A DNA stretch of 64,000 nt, from positions 1 to 64,000 of the forward strand of contig JAKADX010000007.1 in assembly GCA_021818505.1 (NCBI GenBank), in the 5' to 3' direction. The number at the start of each line of letters is the position of its first letter. Within the stretch, counting starts at the first letter, position 1. This stretch comes from Pseudomonadota bacterium. Lineage in GTDB: Bacteria > Pseudomonadota > Alphaproteobacteria > Acetobacterales > Acetobacteraceae. Shown here one piece after another: positions 8,130 through 16,740 of the stretch. The notes under the pieces are model-generated. The model saw nothing but the letters and a program-made list of their open reading frames with translations. It was not told the DNA's origin and made no database searches. A program made the translations under genes and the position numbers.

Positions 8130-8489
8130 ATGAAAGTGAACCCCGACCTGATGCCGGCCGCCGCGGATGCGGCGAGCGGGCTGCTCAAGTCGATCGCCAA
8201 CCGGCACAGGCTGCTGATTCTGTGCCAGTTGATCGACGGCGAGCGGTCGGTGGGCGAGCTGGCGACCTTCCTGCAGGCGCGTGACTCCACCGTCTCCCAG
8301 CACCTGGCGCTGCTGCGCAAGGACGGGCTGGTGGAACCCCGCCGGGACGGACAGACCATTTTCTATTCGATCGCCTCGGAACCGGCCCGCCGCGTGCTGC
8401 GCACGCTGTTCACGATCTATTGCGCGCCCAGCCCGATCTGTGCGCCGCCGCGCGCCCGGACCCGGCGCGCCCGCGCGCGGACCAACTGA
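8130..8489 (+). CDS. sqrR: ArsR-family persulfide-sensing repressor (SqrR/BigR-like)
   Basis: A 119-residue winged-helix ArsR-family protein. The recognition helix region is DSTVSQHLALLRKDGLV (residues 52-68). Two cysteines, Cys32 (LILCQL) and Cys98 (IYCAP), are 66 residues apart, the same spacing as the Cys41/Cys107 pair that forms a tetrasulfide in Rhodobacter SqrR and the equivalent pair of BigR. This supports a sulfane-sulfur sensor that releases DNA when the two cysteines are bridged. A third cysteine lies at 104. It is transcribed divergently from sqr and upstream of the rhodanese and RND genes. The arginine-rich tail is longer than usual. Confidence 0.85.
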   Translation: MKVNPDLMPAAADAASGLLKSIANRHRLLILCQLIDGERSVGELATFLQARDSTVSQHLALLRKDGLVEPRRDGQTIFYSIASEPARRVLRTLFTIYCAPSPICAPPRARTRRARARTN

Positions 8490-8508
8490 CCCCAAACGGA
8501 GTGGACCC

Positions 8509-8838
8509 ATGTTCTTCAAGCGTGTCAGCGTCGTCGAACTCGATCCCGCTGACGTCCATACGATGGTGACGCGCGGTGAGGCGCATCTGGTCGATGTCCG
8601 CGAGGATGCCGAGCATCGTGCGGAGCGGATCGACGGCGCAGTGTGTCTGCCGCTGTCCCGCTTCGACCCCGCGGCGCTGCCGTCCGGCGCGTCGGTCGTG
8701 ATCTTCCACTGCCTCAGCGGTAAGCGTTCGGCGATGGCGGCGATGCAGTGCCAGCGCGCCGGGGTTGCGGAGGTGCGCAACATGCGCGGCGGCATCGCGG
8801 CCTGGAAGGCTGCCGGCCTGCCCACGCGGCGTGGCTGA
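8509..8838 (+). CDS. Single-domain rhodanese
   Basis: A 109-residue rhodanese-like sulfurtransferase with the active-site loop Cys68-Leu-Ser-Gly-Lys-Arg-Ser, preceded by the LVDVRE motif (28-32) that marks the fold. Single-domain rhodaneses carry sulfane sulfur as a cysteine persulfide and hand it to thiols such as glutathione. It starts 19 bases after the repressor gene and is followed 10 bases later by the RND adaptor gene, so the four genes probably form one transcript. In this setting it is likely to accept sulfur produced by the quinone oxidoreductase. There is no signal peptide, so it is cytosolic. Confidence 0.9.
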   Translation: MFFKRVSVVELDPADVHTMVTRGEAHLVDVREDAEHRAERIDGAVCLPLSRFDPAALPSGASVVIFHCLSGKRSAMAAMQCQRAGVAEVRNMRGGIAAWKAAGLPTRRG

Positions 8839-8848
8839 GGGTAGCACG

Positions 8849-9835
8849 ATGCGCGCCCTGCCGCTGCTGCTCGCCCTGCTGGTCCCCCTCGGCGCGGCGC
8901 GCGCGGAACCGAGCTTCGTGGTCAAGGAGCAGCCGATCACCGACGAGAAGGCAGTGTTCGCGACGGTGGAAAGCCGCAACATCGTGCCGGCGCGCGCGCG
9001 CATCGGCGGCACGCTGGTTTCGCTGTCGGTGCGCGACGGCGACGAGGTGAAGCAGGGACAGGCGGTTGCCGTGGTCGGCGATGAGAAGCTGCAATTGCAG
9101 CTTCGCTCGCTCGATGCGCAGATCGCGGGGCTGAAGGCGCAGCTCGCACAGGCGCAGATCGATCTGGGCCGCATCGAGACGCTGGCGCGCACCGGCGCGG
9201 CCTCGCGACAGCAGCTCGACCAGACGCGCACCGCCGTCGATGTCGCCAACAGCGCGCTGGCCGCCCGCACCGCCGAGCGTGCCGTGGTGAACCAGCAGAT
9301 GAGCGAGGGCGCGGTGCTGGCGCCGACCGCCGGCCGCGTGCTGCAGGTGCCGGTGACCGAGGGCACCGTGCTGATGCCCGGCGAGACGGTGGCGCGCATC
9401 GCGGAGGCGAATTTCGTGCTGCGCCTGAGCGTGCCCGAGCGGCACGCGACGTTGCTGCACGCGGGCGACAAGGTGCGGCTGAACGGCGCCGATGTGGGCG
9501 CAACGGGTCCGATGTTCGGCCGCATCACGCTGGTCTACCCGCAGATCCAGGACGGCCGCGTGATCGCCGACGCCACGGTGCCGGGCCTCGGCAGCTATTT
9601 CGTCGGCCAGCGCATCCAGGTCTGGATCGGCGCCGGCGAGCGCAAAAGCTACGTCATTCCTGAAAGCTTCGTTGAGACGCGCTTCGGCTTGAGCTTCGTC
9701 AAGCGGCGCCTGCCGGGCGGCGGGACCGAGGCGGTGCCGGTGCAGCGCGGCCGCGACCTGCCGACGCCGGCGATGCCCGACGGCGTGGAGATACTCTCCG
9801 GGCTGCAGAACGGCGACGAGTTGGTCGGGCCATGA
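8849..9835 (+). CDS. RND efflux periplasmic adaptor (HlyD/MFP family)
   Basis: A 328-residue membrane fusion protein. It has a cleavable signal sequence (MRALPLLLALLVPLGAARA), a lipoyl-like half (GGTLVSLSVRDGDEVKQGQ), a short alpha-helical hairpin rich in Gln and Ala (about residues 90-155), the second lipoyl half (LAPTAGRVLQVPV) and a beta-barrel domain. Adaptors of this kind join an inner-membrane RND pump to an outer-membrane channel. Its stop overlaps the permease start by four bases (ATGA). The start ATG at 8849 is chosen because it opens the signal peptide; longer frames begin inside the rhodanese gene. No outer-membrane TolC-like gene is adjacent. Confidence 0.88.
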   Translation: MRALPLLLALLVPLGAARAEPSFVVKEQPITDEKAVFATVESRNIVPARARIGGTLVSLSVRDGDEVKQGQAVAVVGDEKLQLQLRSLDAQIAGLKAQLAQAQIDLGRIETLARTGAASRQQLDQTRTAVDVANSALAARTAERAVVNQQMSEGAVLAPTAGRVLQVPVTEGTVLMPGETVARIAEANFVLRLSVPERHATLLHAGDKVRLNGADVGATGPMFGRITLVYPQIQDGRVIADATVPGLGSYFVGQRIQVWIGAGERKSYVIPESFVETRFGLSFVKRRLPGGGTEAVPVQRGRDLPTPAMPDGVEILSGLQNGDELVGP

Positions 9836-12800
9836 ATCTCGGCATCTCCGGGCGGCTGACCCGTGCGACGCTGCGCTCGCCGCTGACGCCGCTGTTCCTG
9901 CTGGCGGCGCTGGCGGCCGGCCTGGTCGCGCTGCTGTCCATCGCGCGTGAGGAGGACCCGCAGATCAGGGTGCCGATGGTGGACATCATGGTGTCCGCCA
10001 ACGGGCTGCGCGCGCCCGACGCGGTCGAGCTTGTCACCAAGCCGCTGGAGACGCTGCTGACCGCCATTCCCGGCGTCGAGCACGTGTACAGCCAGAGCCA
10101 GGACGACCGCGTGATGGTGACGGCGCGCTTCGTCGTCGGCACCAACGAGGACGACGCGGTGCTGCGCGTCAACGACAAGATCAACGCCAATCTCGATCAC
10201 ATCCCGCTTGGTATCCCGCACCCACTGATCGTCGGCCGCGGCATCAACGACGTGGCCGCCGTGGTGCTGACGCTGACGCCGACGCCCGAGGCCGCGCCGC
10301 GCTGGACGCAGGCGGACCTGAGCCAGCTCGCGCAGAAGTTGCAGTCGGAGCTGGTGAAGATCCCCGACATGGGCATCACCTACATCGCCGGCGCCTATCC
10401 CGAGGAAATCCGGGTCGAGCCGGACCCCGAGAAGCTGATGCTGTTCGGCGTCACCTTGCAGCAACTGGTCGGCAAGGTGCGCGAGGCCAACCGCTCCTTC
10501 GTGGCGGGCAGCGTGCGCGACGCCGGCACGGTGCGCACGGTCGCGGGCGGGCAGACGCTGCTTGGCATTCCCGATATCGGCCTGCTGCTGATCGGCACGC
10601 GCGACGGCCGTCCGGTCTATGTGCGCGACGTGGCGCAGGTGGTGGTCGGGCCGGCGCCGATCGATGCGCATGTCTGGAACATCGCGCGCGCGGGCGCCGG
10701 TGAGTGGCGGAGCACGCCGGCGGTGAGCCTGGCACTCGCCAAGCGCCCGGGTGCCAATGCGGTGACGATGGCCGAACTGGTGCGTCAGCGCGTGGCCCTG
10801 TTGCAGGGCAAGCTGATCCCCGCCGACATCCGCGTCGAGGTGACGCGCGATTACGGTGCGACGGCCAATGACAAGGCCAACGAACTGCTGTTCCATCTCG
10901 GTCTGGCCACCGTCTCCATCGTGGTCCTCATCGCGCTGACGATCGGCTGGCGCGAGGCGACGGTGACGCTGGTGGTGATCCCGACCACCATCCTGCTGAC
11001 ACTGTTCGCTTCCTGGGTGATGGGCTACACTATCAACCGCGTCAGCCTGTTCGCGCTGATCTTCGCCATCGGTATCCTGGTCGATGACGCGATCGTGGTG
11101 GTGGAGAACATTGCGCGCCACTGGGCGATGCGCGACGGCCGGTCGCGCGCGCAGGCGGTGATCGAGGCGGTGGCGGAGGTCGGCAATCCGACCGTCGTGG
11201 CAACGCTGACCGTGGTCGCAGCGCTGCTGCCGATGCTGTTCGTATCCGGGCTGATGGGGCCATACATGGCGCCGATTCCGGTGAACGCGTCGGCGGCGAT
11301 GCTGTTCTCGTTCTTCGTGGCGATGGTGGTGGCACCGTGGCTGATGCTCAAGCTCGCGCCGCGCAACGGTGGCGGCGGTGGGCACGGGCATGACACGGGC
11401 GAGGGCGGGCTTGCGCGCATCTACCGCGCGGTCGCGACGCCGATCGTGCGGCGGCGCTGGCGGGCGTGGACCTTCCTCGGCATCGTCGGCGTCGCCACGG
11501 TCGCGAGCTGCGTGCTGTTTTACACCGAGGACGTGACCGTCAAGCTGCTGCCGTTCGACAACAAGTCCGAGCTGTCGGTCGTGGTCGATCTGCCCGAGGG
11601 CAGCAGCGTCGAGCAGACCGAGCAGACGTTGATCGCCGCCGCGCGGCTGGCCGGCGAACTGCCGGAGGTGACGCGCATGCAGGCCTATGCCGGCACCGCG
11701 CAGCCTTTCGACTTCAATGGCCTCGTGCGTCACTCCTATCTGCGCAACTCGCCGGAACTGGGTGAGCTGCATGTCGAGCTGAAGCCGAAGGGCGAGCGGT
11801 CGCGCGAAAGTCACGCCATCGCCGTCGATCTGCGGCACCGGCTGGACACGCTGAAGCTGCCGCAAGGCAGCGTCATCAAGGTCGTGGAAGTGCCGCCCGG
11901 GCCGCCGGTGCTGGCGACCCTGCTCGCAGAGGTCTATGGTCCCGACGCGACCACGCGCCGCAACATCGCCGAGCAGCTCAAAGGCATCTTCCGCTCTGTA
12001 CCGTTCATCGTCGATGTCGATGACAGCTACGGCCATCCGCGCCCGCGCCTGCGCATCGCGATCGATCAGGACCGGCTGGAGTTCTTCGGCGTCCAGCAGA
12101 GCGACGTCTATGACACGATCGAGGCGCTGTTCGGCGGCGTGCCGGTTGGCTATTCCTATCGCGGCGAGGACCGCTTCCCGCTCGACATCGTGGTCGGCCT
12201 GCCAAAGCGCGACATGAGCTGGAGCGAGCAGCTTGCGGTGACGCCAGTGCCGGCAAATGCGCTCCCCGGCAACCGCAGCGTCGTCGAACTTGGCGAAGTG
12301 GTCCACGCGGCGCCGGAGGATGGCTCACGCGTGCTGTTCCGCCGCGACGGGCATTTCACCGACATGGTGATGGGCGAACTCGCCGGGCGGTTCGAGGCAC
12401 CGATCTACGGCATGATCGCGGTCAGCAAGGCGATCGCCGCGCATGACTGGGGCAAGGCAGGCCCACCGCCGGTCTCGCTGCGCGGCCAGCCGGCGGACGA
12501 GACGCAGCCGAGCATCCTGTGGGACGGCGAGTGGGAGATCACCTACGTCACGTTCCGCGACATGGGCATGGCCTTCGGCGTCGCCCTGCTCGGCATCTAC
12601 ATCCTGGTGGTCGCGCAGTTCGGCAGCTTCCGCCTGCCGCTGGTGGTGCTGACGCCGGTGCCGCTGACGCTGATCGGCATTGTGCTCGGGCACTGGGCGT
12701 TCGGCGCGCCGTTTACCGCCACCTCGATGATCGGCTTCATCGCGCTTGCCGGCATCATCGTGCGCAACTCGATCCTGCTGGTGGACTTCATCCGCCATGT

Positions 12801-13062
12801 GCCGCAGGCCGGCTTGCCGCTGCGCGAGGTGGTGCTGACCGCCGGCGCGATCCGCTTCAAGCCGATCCTGCTGACCGCGCTGTCGGCCATGATCGGCGCG
12901 GCCACTATCCTGACCGACCCGATCTTTCAGGGGCTGGCGATCTCGCTGCTGTTCGGGCTGGCGTCCTCCACGCTGCTGACCGTGCTGGTGATCCCGGCGA
13001 TCTATGTGGCACTGCGCGGCGGCGAGGGCGTGCGCACGCAGCTTCCCGCAGCGGTGAAGTGA
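9832..13062 (+). CDS. RND efflux transporter permease
   Basis: A 1076-residue inner-membrane proton-driven pump of the AcrB/CzcA superfamily. It has a first transmembrane helix (LTPLFLLAALAAGLVAL), two large periplasmic loops and two six-helix bundles. The proton-relay aspartate pair is present in TM4 (GILVDDAIVVVEN), and the equivalent C-terminal helix reads GIIVRNSILLVDF. A Gly/His linker (NGGGGGHGHD) near residue 520 separates the two halves. The divergent sequence, the LVPMVDI-like opening and the lack of CzcA metal motifs suggest an organic substrate rather than a metal. Its position after the rhodanese in a SqrR-led cluster suggests induction by persulfide; the substrate is unknown. Confidence 0.9.
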   Translation: MNLGISGRLTRATLRSPLTPLFLLAALAAGLVALLSIAREEDPQIRVPMVDIMVSANGLRAPDAVELVTKPLETLLTAIPGVEHVYSQSQDDRVMVTARFVVGTNEDDAVLRVNDKINANLDHIPLGIPHPLIVGRGINDVAAVVLTLTPTPEAAPRWTQADLSQLAQKLQSELVKIPDMGITYIAGAYPEEIRVEPDPEKLMLFGVTLQQLVGKVREANRSFVAGSVRDAGTVRTVAGGQTLLGIPDIGLLLIGTRDGRPVYVRDVAQVVVGPAPIDAHVWNIARAGAGEWRSTPAVSLALAKRPGANAVTMAELVRQRVALLQGKLIPADIRVEVTRDYGATANDKANELLFHLGLATVSIVVLIALTIGWREATVTLVVIPTTILLTLFASWVMGYTINRVSLFALIFAIGILVDDAIVVVENIARHWAMRDGRSRAQAVIEAVAEVGNPTVVATLTVVAALLPMLFVSGLMGPYMAPIPVNASAAMLFSFFVAMVVAPWLMLKLAPRNGGGGGHGHDTGEGGLARIYRAVATPIVRRRWRAWTFLGIVGVATVASCVLFYTEDVTVKLLPFDNKSELSVVVDLPEGSSVEQTEQTLIAAARLAGELPEVTRMQAYAGTAQPFDFNGLVRHSYLRNSPELGELHVELKPKGERSRESHAIAVDLRHRLDTLKLPQGSVIKVVEVPPGPPVLATLLAEVYGPDATTRRNIAEQLKGIFRSVPFIVDVDDSYGHPRPRLRIAIDQDRLEFFGVQQSDVYDTIEALFGGVPVGYSYRGEDRFPLDIVVGLPKRDMSWSEQLAVTPVPANALPGNRSVVELGEVVHAAPEDGSRVLFRRDGHFTDMVMGELAGRFEAPIYGMIAVSKAIAAHDWGKAGPPPVSLRGQPADETQPSILWDGEWEITYVTFRDMGMAFGVALLGIYILVVAQFGSFRLPLVVLTPVPLTLIGIVLGHWAFGAPFTATSMIGFIALAGIIVRNSILLVDFIRHVPQAGLPLREVVLTAGAIRFKPILLTALSAMIGAATILTDPIFQGLAISLLFGLASSTLLTVLVIPAIYVALRGGEGVRTQLPAAVK

Positions 13063-13127
13063 TCGGACGAAACCCGCCGCCCGCCTTATGTTTGGTGACG
13101 ACGAGACGATGCAGACGGAGATGCGCC

Positions 13128-13685
13128 ATGGAACGGCCGCTTGAAATCGCGCTTCACGGGATCAACGCCTCCGAGCAGGTCGAGGCCGAAATCCGCCGCC
13201 ATGTCGAGAAGCTGGAGAAGCGCTTTCCGCGCCTGGTCGGCTGTCGGGTCTCGGTGGAGATGCGGCATCATCACCACCTGGTGGGCAACGTGCCGGAGGT
13301 CCATATCCTGCTCTCGGTCCCCGGCAAGGATATCGTGGTGTCGCGCGAGCCGGCCGGGCGCGATCTGCCGGCGGTGCCGGAGCTGATCGGATCGGTCCGC
13401 GATGCGTTCGAGGCCGCCGAACGGCAGCTTGAGGCGCATAAATGGGAGCCGCGCGAGGACATGACGGCGCCGACCGCGCACGCGCTCGCGGGCACGGTGA
13501 TGCTGATCGAGCCTGGGGCGGACCACGGTTTCCTGCTCACGCCCGCCGGCACGCAGCTCTATTTCCACCGCGACAGCGTCACCACCGGCCGTTTCGCGGA
13601 CCTGCGCGAGGGCGACCGCGTCCATTACGTCCAGGAAGAGAGCGATTCCGGCCCGGTCGCGTCGAAGGTGCGCCGCGCGTCATAG
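13128..13685 (+). CDS. HPF/RaiA-like ribosome-associated protein with cold-shock domain
   Basis: A 185-residue two-domain protein. Residues 1-105 resemble the S30AE/HPF hibernation-factor fold (PLEIALHGINASEQVEAEIRR start, conserved VEMR and VHILLSVPGKD strands). Residues 120-183 look like a cold-shock/S1-like barrel (AGTVMLIEPGADHGFLL, YFHRDSV, LREGDRVHYVQ, GPVASKV). Such proteins would bind the ribosomal decoding region or RNA in stress. GGAG lies eight bases before the ATG. It follows the RND pump by 65 bases on the same strand and ends overlapping the convergent phosphatase gene by six bases. Whether it belongs to the sulfide operon is uncertain. Confidence 0.78.
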   Translation: MERPLEIALHGINASEQVEAEIRRHVEKLEKRFPRLVGCRVSVEMRHHHHLVGNVPEVHILLSVPGKDIVVSREPAGRDLPAVPELIGSVRDAFEAAERQLEAHKWEPREDMTAPTAHALAGTVMLIEPGADHGFLLTPAGTQLYFHRDSVTTGRFADLREGDRVHYVQEESDSGPVASKVRRAS

Positions 13686-14276
13686 CACCGGGCGTTCTAC
13701 CGACGCGTGCGCCGCCGCCAGTTCGCGCGCGCGCCCCAGGCGCGTCATCTCCTCGGCGAGCCACGGCCGCCTGACGAGCTGGCGGCGATAGACCTGGGCG
13801 GCGGCGGCGGGCAGCGTGCCGCCGCGTCCCAGCATGGCGTCGCCGAGTTCCAGAATGCGCAGGTTCGGCCACGCCTTTTCGCGGATGCGCAGCACCTCCT
13901 CCAGCACCTCGGCGGCACCGAGGCGCGGCAGCGCCTGCGCCAGGATCAGCGTCATCGAGGCGGTCGAGCGCGAGATGCCGGCATGGCAGTGCACCAGCAG
14001 ATGGGCCGCGCGCGGCGGCTCGGCCATCAGGCCCTCGCCGAAGCGCAGCAACTGCTCGACATGCGCCGCCGTCGGCCCCGGCATCTGCTCATCGTCCTCG
14101 ATCACGTCATGAAAGCGCAGTTCCAGCCGCTCGTGCTCGCCATAAGTGCCGAACGCCTCCGGCACCGGCCAGTCGGGATCGAGGATCGACAGCACATGGC
14201 TGACGCCGGCGGCGTTGTGGCCGGGCAATTCCTCGATGCCGCAGACGGTGATGCGGAAGGGGGCGATCGTGTCCAT
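13680..14276 (-). CDS. Protein tyrosine/dual-specificity phosphatase family protein
   Basis: A 198-residue protein with the cysteine-phosphatase signature HCHAGISRS (residues 96-104; nucleophile Cys97, phosphate-binding Arg103) and an upstream acidic stretch (VIEDDEQMPGP) that could give the general acid. It resembles the small bacterial tyrosine-phosphatase-like proteins that are often annotated as protein tyrosine phosphatases of unknown substrate. It has no signal peptide. It is convergent with the HPF-like gene and lies 18 bases downstream of the mttB-like gene on the same strand, so it may be cotranscribed with it. The physiological substrate is unknown. Confidence 0.8.
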   Translation of the reverse strand: MDTIAPFRITVCGIEELPGHNAAGVSHVLSILDPDWPVPEAFGTYGEHERLELRFHDVIEDDEQMPGPTAAHVEQLLRFGEGLMAEPPRAAHLLVHCHAGISRSTASMTLILAQALPRLGAAEVLEEVLRIREKAWPNLRILELGDAMLGRGGTLPAAAAQVYRRQLVRRPWLAEEMTRLGRARELAAAHASVERPVL

Positions 14277-14294
14277 GCGCGGCAGGCTCCTGCG

Positions 14295-15863
14295 TCAGTG
14301 CTCCGCCGGCACTGTAGCGCGCGGCAGTCGGATCGGCAGGCGCGCGCGGATGAAATCGTCGACGTCCGACGGAATGTGCCGCGGGTGGTGGTGGGCGAGG
14401 ATGTCGCGCACCCGTCGCGCCGCCTTCTGCAAGATGTCGGTGGCGCCGTTTTCCAGCCACTCCTTCGGGCTGCTGCGGTCGCCGACGACGGGATAAAGAT
14501 AGTCCCGCTGCATCAGCTGCAGAGTCTGCTCCGAGCCGAGATAATGGCCGGGACCGTCGAGGCAGACGGCACGGATGGTCTCGAAGGACAGCGACTCATC
14601 GGTGACCTCGATGCCGCGGATGGTGCGCAGGGCCGCGCCGATGATGTCGTTGTCGATCACCAGGCTTTCGGGCGAGAAGCCGAGCAGGCTCGCCATCATG
14701 CCGGCGGACTCATAGATCAGGTTGGCGCCTGCGTTGCCGACCAGCGCGTGGTTGTAGGCCTTCTCCGCCCCCGCCTGCGCGTCCGGCAGCTTGCTGTCGG
14801 TCATGCCCGATGCGGTGCCGCCGGTCAGGTCGTAATGCCGCGCGATCTGCGCGCAGGCGGCCGACAGCAGCGCCTGCTCGGGGCTGCCGCCGGACATCGC
14901 GCCGGTGCGCAGGTCGGAGACGAACGGCCACAGGCCGAAAATCGCCGGATGTCCGGGCACGATGGCGTTGACATAGACGAGGCCGGCCAGCACTTCGGCG
15001 ACCTCCTGCGCCAGCGCCCCAGCCAGCGCCGCCGGCGCGGTGGCGCCGGCCTGGCCGGCCGACAGCAGCAGCACCGGCATGCCGCCGCGCACCGCGAGTT
15101 CCAGGTTGCGGCAGGCGTCGGTGGCGAACTTCATCGGCGGCACGACAAAGCAGTTGGACTGCGAGACGAACGGCCGCGCCCGCCATGCCGCCTCCGACCC
15201 CGCGATGGCGTGCAGCATCACGAAGCTGCGTTCGAGCTGCGCCGGCGCCACCCAGCTCGTGCCGACATGCTTGGTGGTGCCGGTGACCGCGGCGTAGCAG
15301 GTGTTGATGTCCATTTCTTCCGGGTCGGGCACGTCGCGCGGCACCACGGTGCGCTGGAAGAAATGCACGTGTTCCAGCGCATCGACGATGCGCGCGCTGT
15401 CATGGAGATCGGCGAGCAGCGACTCGCGATATGCGCCGGTCGCGGCATCGACGATGTTCACCGCCGCCCCCGCAGTGCCGAAATAGACGCGGCTGCCCCA
15501 CGGCTCCATGTCGTGCCGCCTGTCCTGCCCGTGCAGCACGAAATGCCGCCCCGCGCGGGCCAGCGTGTCCTCCACCAGCGCGCGCGGGAAGCGCAGCCGG
15601 CCGCGATCGTCCTGCACGCAGCCCGCTTCGGTCAGGATGGCGACACCGGACGGCGGCGCATCGGCCAGACCGACCTGCTCCAGCAGGTCCAGCGCGGCGC
15701 GGTGGATGCGCAGGACGTCGGCTTCATCCAGCGGCCGGTAGCGTCCGCCGGACAGACCGGGGCGGACCGGCCGGAGTTCCTCGGCCAACGGCGCGGCGCG
15801 CACCGCCCGCCGTGCGTCGCGCCCGCCGCTGCGGCGGGGGGGAAGGTGCGGTGCCTCGTCCAT
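14295..15863 (-). CDS. MttB-family methyltransferase, non-pyrrolysine
   Basis: A 522-residue member of the trimethylamine methyltransferase (MttB/COG5598) family. Archaeal MttB has an in-frame amber codon read as pyrrolysine; this gene has no internal stop, so it belongs to the non-pyrrolysine branch, whose studied members demethylate quaternary amines such as glycine betaine using a corrinoid protein. The barrel is seen through segments such as LSAGQAGATAPAAL and GGTASGMTDSK. I chose ATG 15863, with GGAGG about 10 bases upstream. No corrinoid-binding protein gene or corrinoid activator is in the window, so the methyl acceptor is not obvious. The GntR regulator gene immediately upstream may control it. 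Confidence 0.82.
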   Translation of the reverse strand: MDEAPHLPPRRSGGRDARRAVRAAPLAEELRPVRPGLSGGRYRPLDEADVLRIHRAALDLLEQVGLADAPPSGVAILTEAGCVQDDRGRLRFPRALVEDTLARAGRHFVLHGQDRRHDMEPWGSRVYFGTAGAAVNIVDAATGAYRESLLADLHDSARIVDALEHVHFFQRTVVPRDVPDPEEMDINTCYAAVTGTTKHVGTSWVAPAQLERSFVMLHAIAGSEAAWRARPFVSQSNCFVVPPMKFATDACRNLELAVRGGMPVLLLSAGQAGATAPAALAGALAQEVAEVLAGLVYVNAIVPGHPAIFGLWPFVSDLRTGAMSGGSPEQALLSAACAQIARHYDLTGGTASGMTDSKLPDAQAGAEKAYNHALVGNAGANLIYESAGMMASLLGFSPESLVIDNDIIGAALRTIRGIEVTDESLSFETIRAVCLDGPGHYLGSEQTLQLMQRDYLYPVVGDRSSPKEWLENGATDILQKAARRVRDILAHHHPRHIPSDVDDFIRARLPIRLPRATVPAEH

Positions 15864-15932
15864 GTGCGATCCTCCGCCGGCGATTGAGCGCGAAACCGCG
15901 CCGCGGCGCAATCGGCGGGATCGTCGCGCGGG

Positions 15933-16715
15933 TCAGCCCCGCCGCAGGCGCACCAGCACGCCGGCCCGGTCCGCCGGATGCACGTCGCGCACCGCCGCCA
16001 CCACCGCCCCGCCACGCTTGCGGTAGCGACGCAGCACCGACAGGCTGGCCGCCCCGCCGCGGGCACGCAGGTGCCGGGCCTGCAGCGGGGTCAGCGCGCC
16101 GGCCGCGATCTCCTCCTCCACCTCGACGATCGTGACCCCGAGCAGCGCCTCCAGCGCCGCTATCCCGAGTTCCTCGGGCACGTCCATCCGCGCGGCGCGG
16201 GTGGCGAGCCAGACATCGACGCAGGAGATCGGCCCGAACGCCGCGTCCGCCGGCATCCGCAGCCCGCTCAACCGCAGCCACGTCGCCGCCTCCGGCGTGC
16301 CGAGCAGCAGCGCCAGCTCCAGATCGCCCGTGACCGTCCGCTGACGCTCGATCAGCAGGTGCGTCCTCGCGAGGTAATCGCCGCCGCCGTTCGCGGTCTG
16401 CGCCGCGATGGCGTAGCCGGCCCGGATGTCGGAGGACACCACCCGCGCCACCTCGCCGCGGGGGCGCGCAATCAGACCGAGCGACTCGAGGTGCCGCAGC
16501 GCGCTGCGTACTGCGCCGGGGCTGCAGTCCTGCGCGGTGGCGATCTCCTGCTCGGACGGCAGCGTGCCGCCGACCGGCCGGCGACCCTCCAGGATTTCCG
16601 CCGCGAGCACGCGGGCGAGGTGATCGGAGCGGCTCGGCGCCGGCTCCCGTGGCGGCGCCGGTCCGCCCTTGCGACGGGCGGTGGAAGCACGGGCCGGCAG
16701 CGAATCGGGCGACAT
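15933..16715 (-). CDS. GntR-family transcriptional regulator (UTRA type)
   Basis: A 260-residue GntR regulator. The winged helix spans about residues 30-100 (LPSEQEIATAQDCSPGAVRSALRHL as the recognition region). The rest resembles a UTRA effector-binding domain of the HutC branch, with the typical late ARHLRARGGAASLSVLRRY segment. It lies 69 bases upstream of the mttB-like gene on the same strand. The natural inference is local control of that gene by a methylated amine or related ligand. The N-terminal 28 residues are Pro/Arg-rich and not part of the fold. Confidence 0.85.
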   Translation of the reverse strand: MSPDSLPARASTARRKGGPAPPREPAPSRSDHLARVLAAEILEGRRPVGGTLPSEQEIATAQDCSPGAVRSALRHLESLGLIARPRGEVARVVSSDIRAGYAIAAQTANGGGDYLARTHLLIERQRTVTGDLELALLLGTPEAATWLRLSGLRMPADAAFGPISCVDVWLATRAARMDVPEELGIAALEALLGVTIVEVEEEIAAGALTPLQARHLRARGGAASLSVLRRYRKRGGAVVAAVRDVHPADRAGVLVRLRRG

Positions 16716-16740
16716 GGCGGGGAAGCTCCCCTTATCAGGA

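Noticed and set aside
9832-13062. CzcA-type heavy-metal RND pump
   Set aside because: The TM4 motif is GILVDDAIVVVEN rather than the CzcA pattern and there is no metal-binding context; the sulfide neighbours point elsewhere.
14295-15863. Pyrrolysine-dependent trimethylamine methyltransferase
   Set aside because: No in-frame TAG exists in the gene, so the pyrrolysine form is ruled out; it is a non-pyrrolysine homologue.
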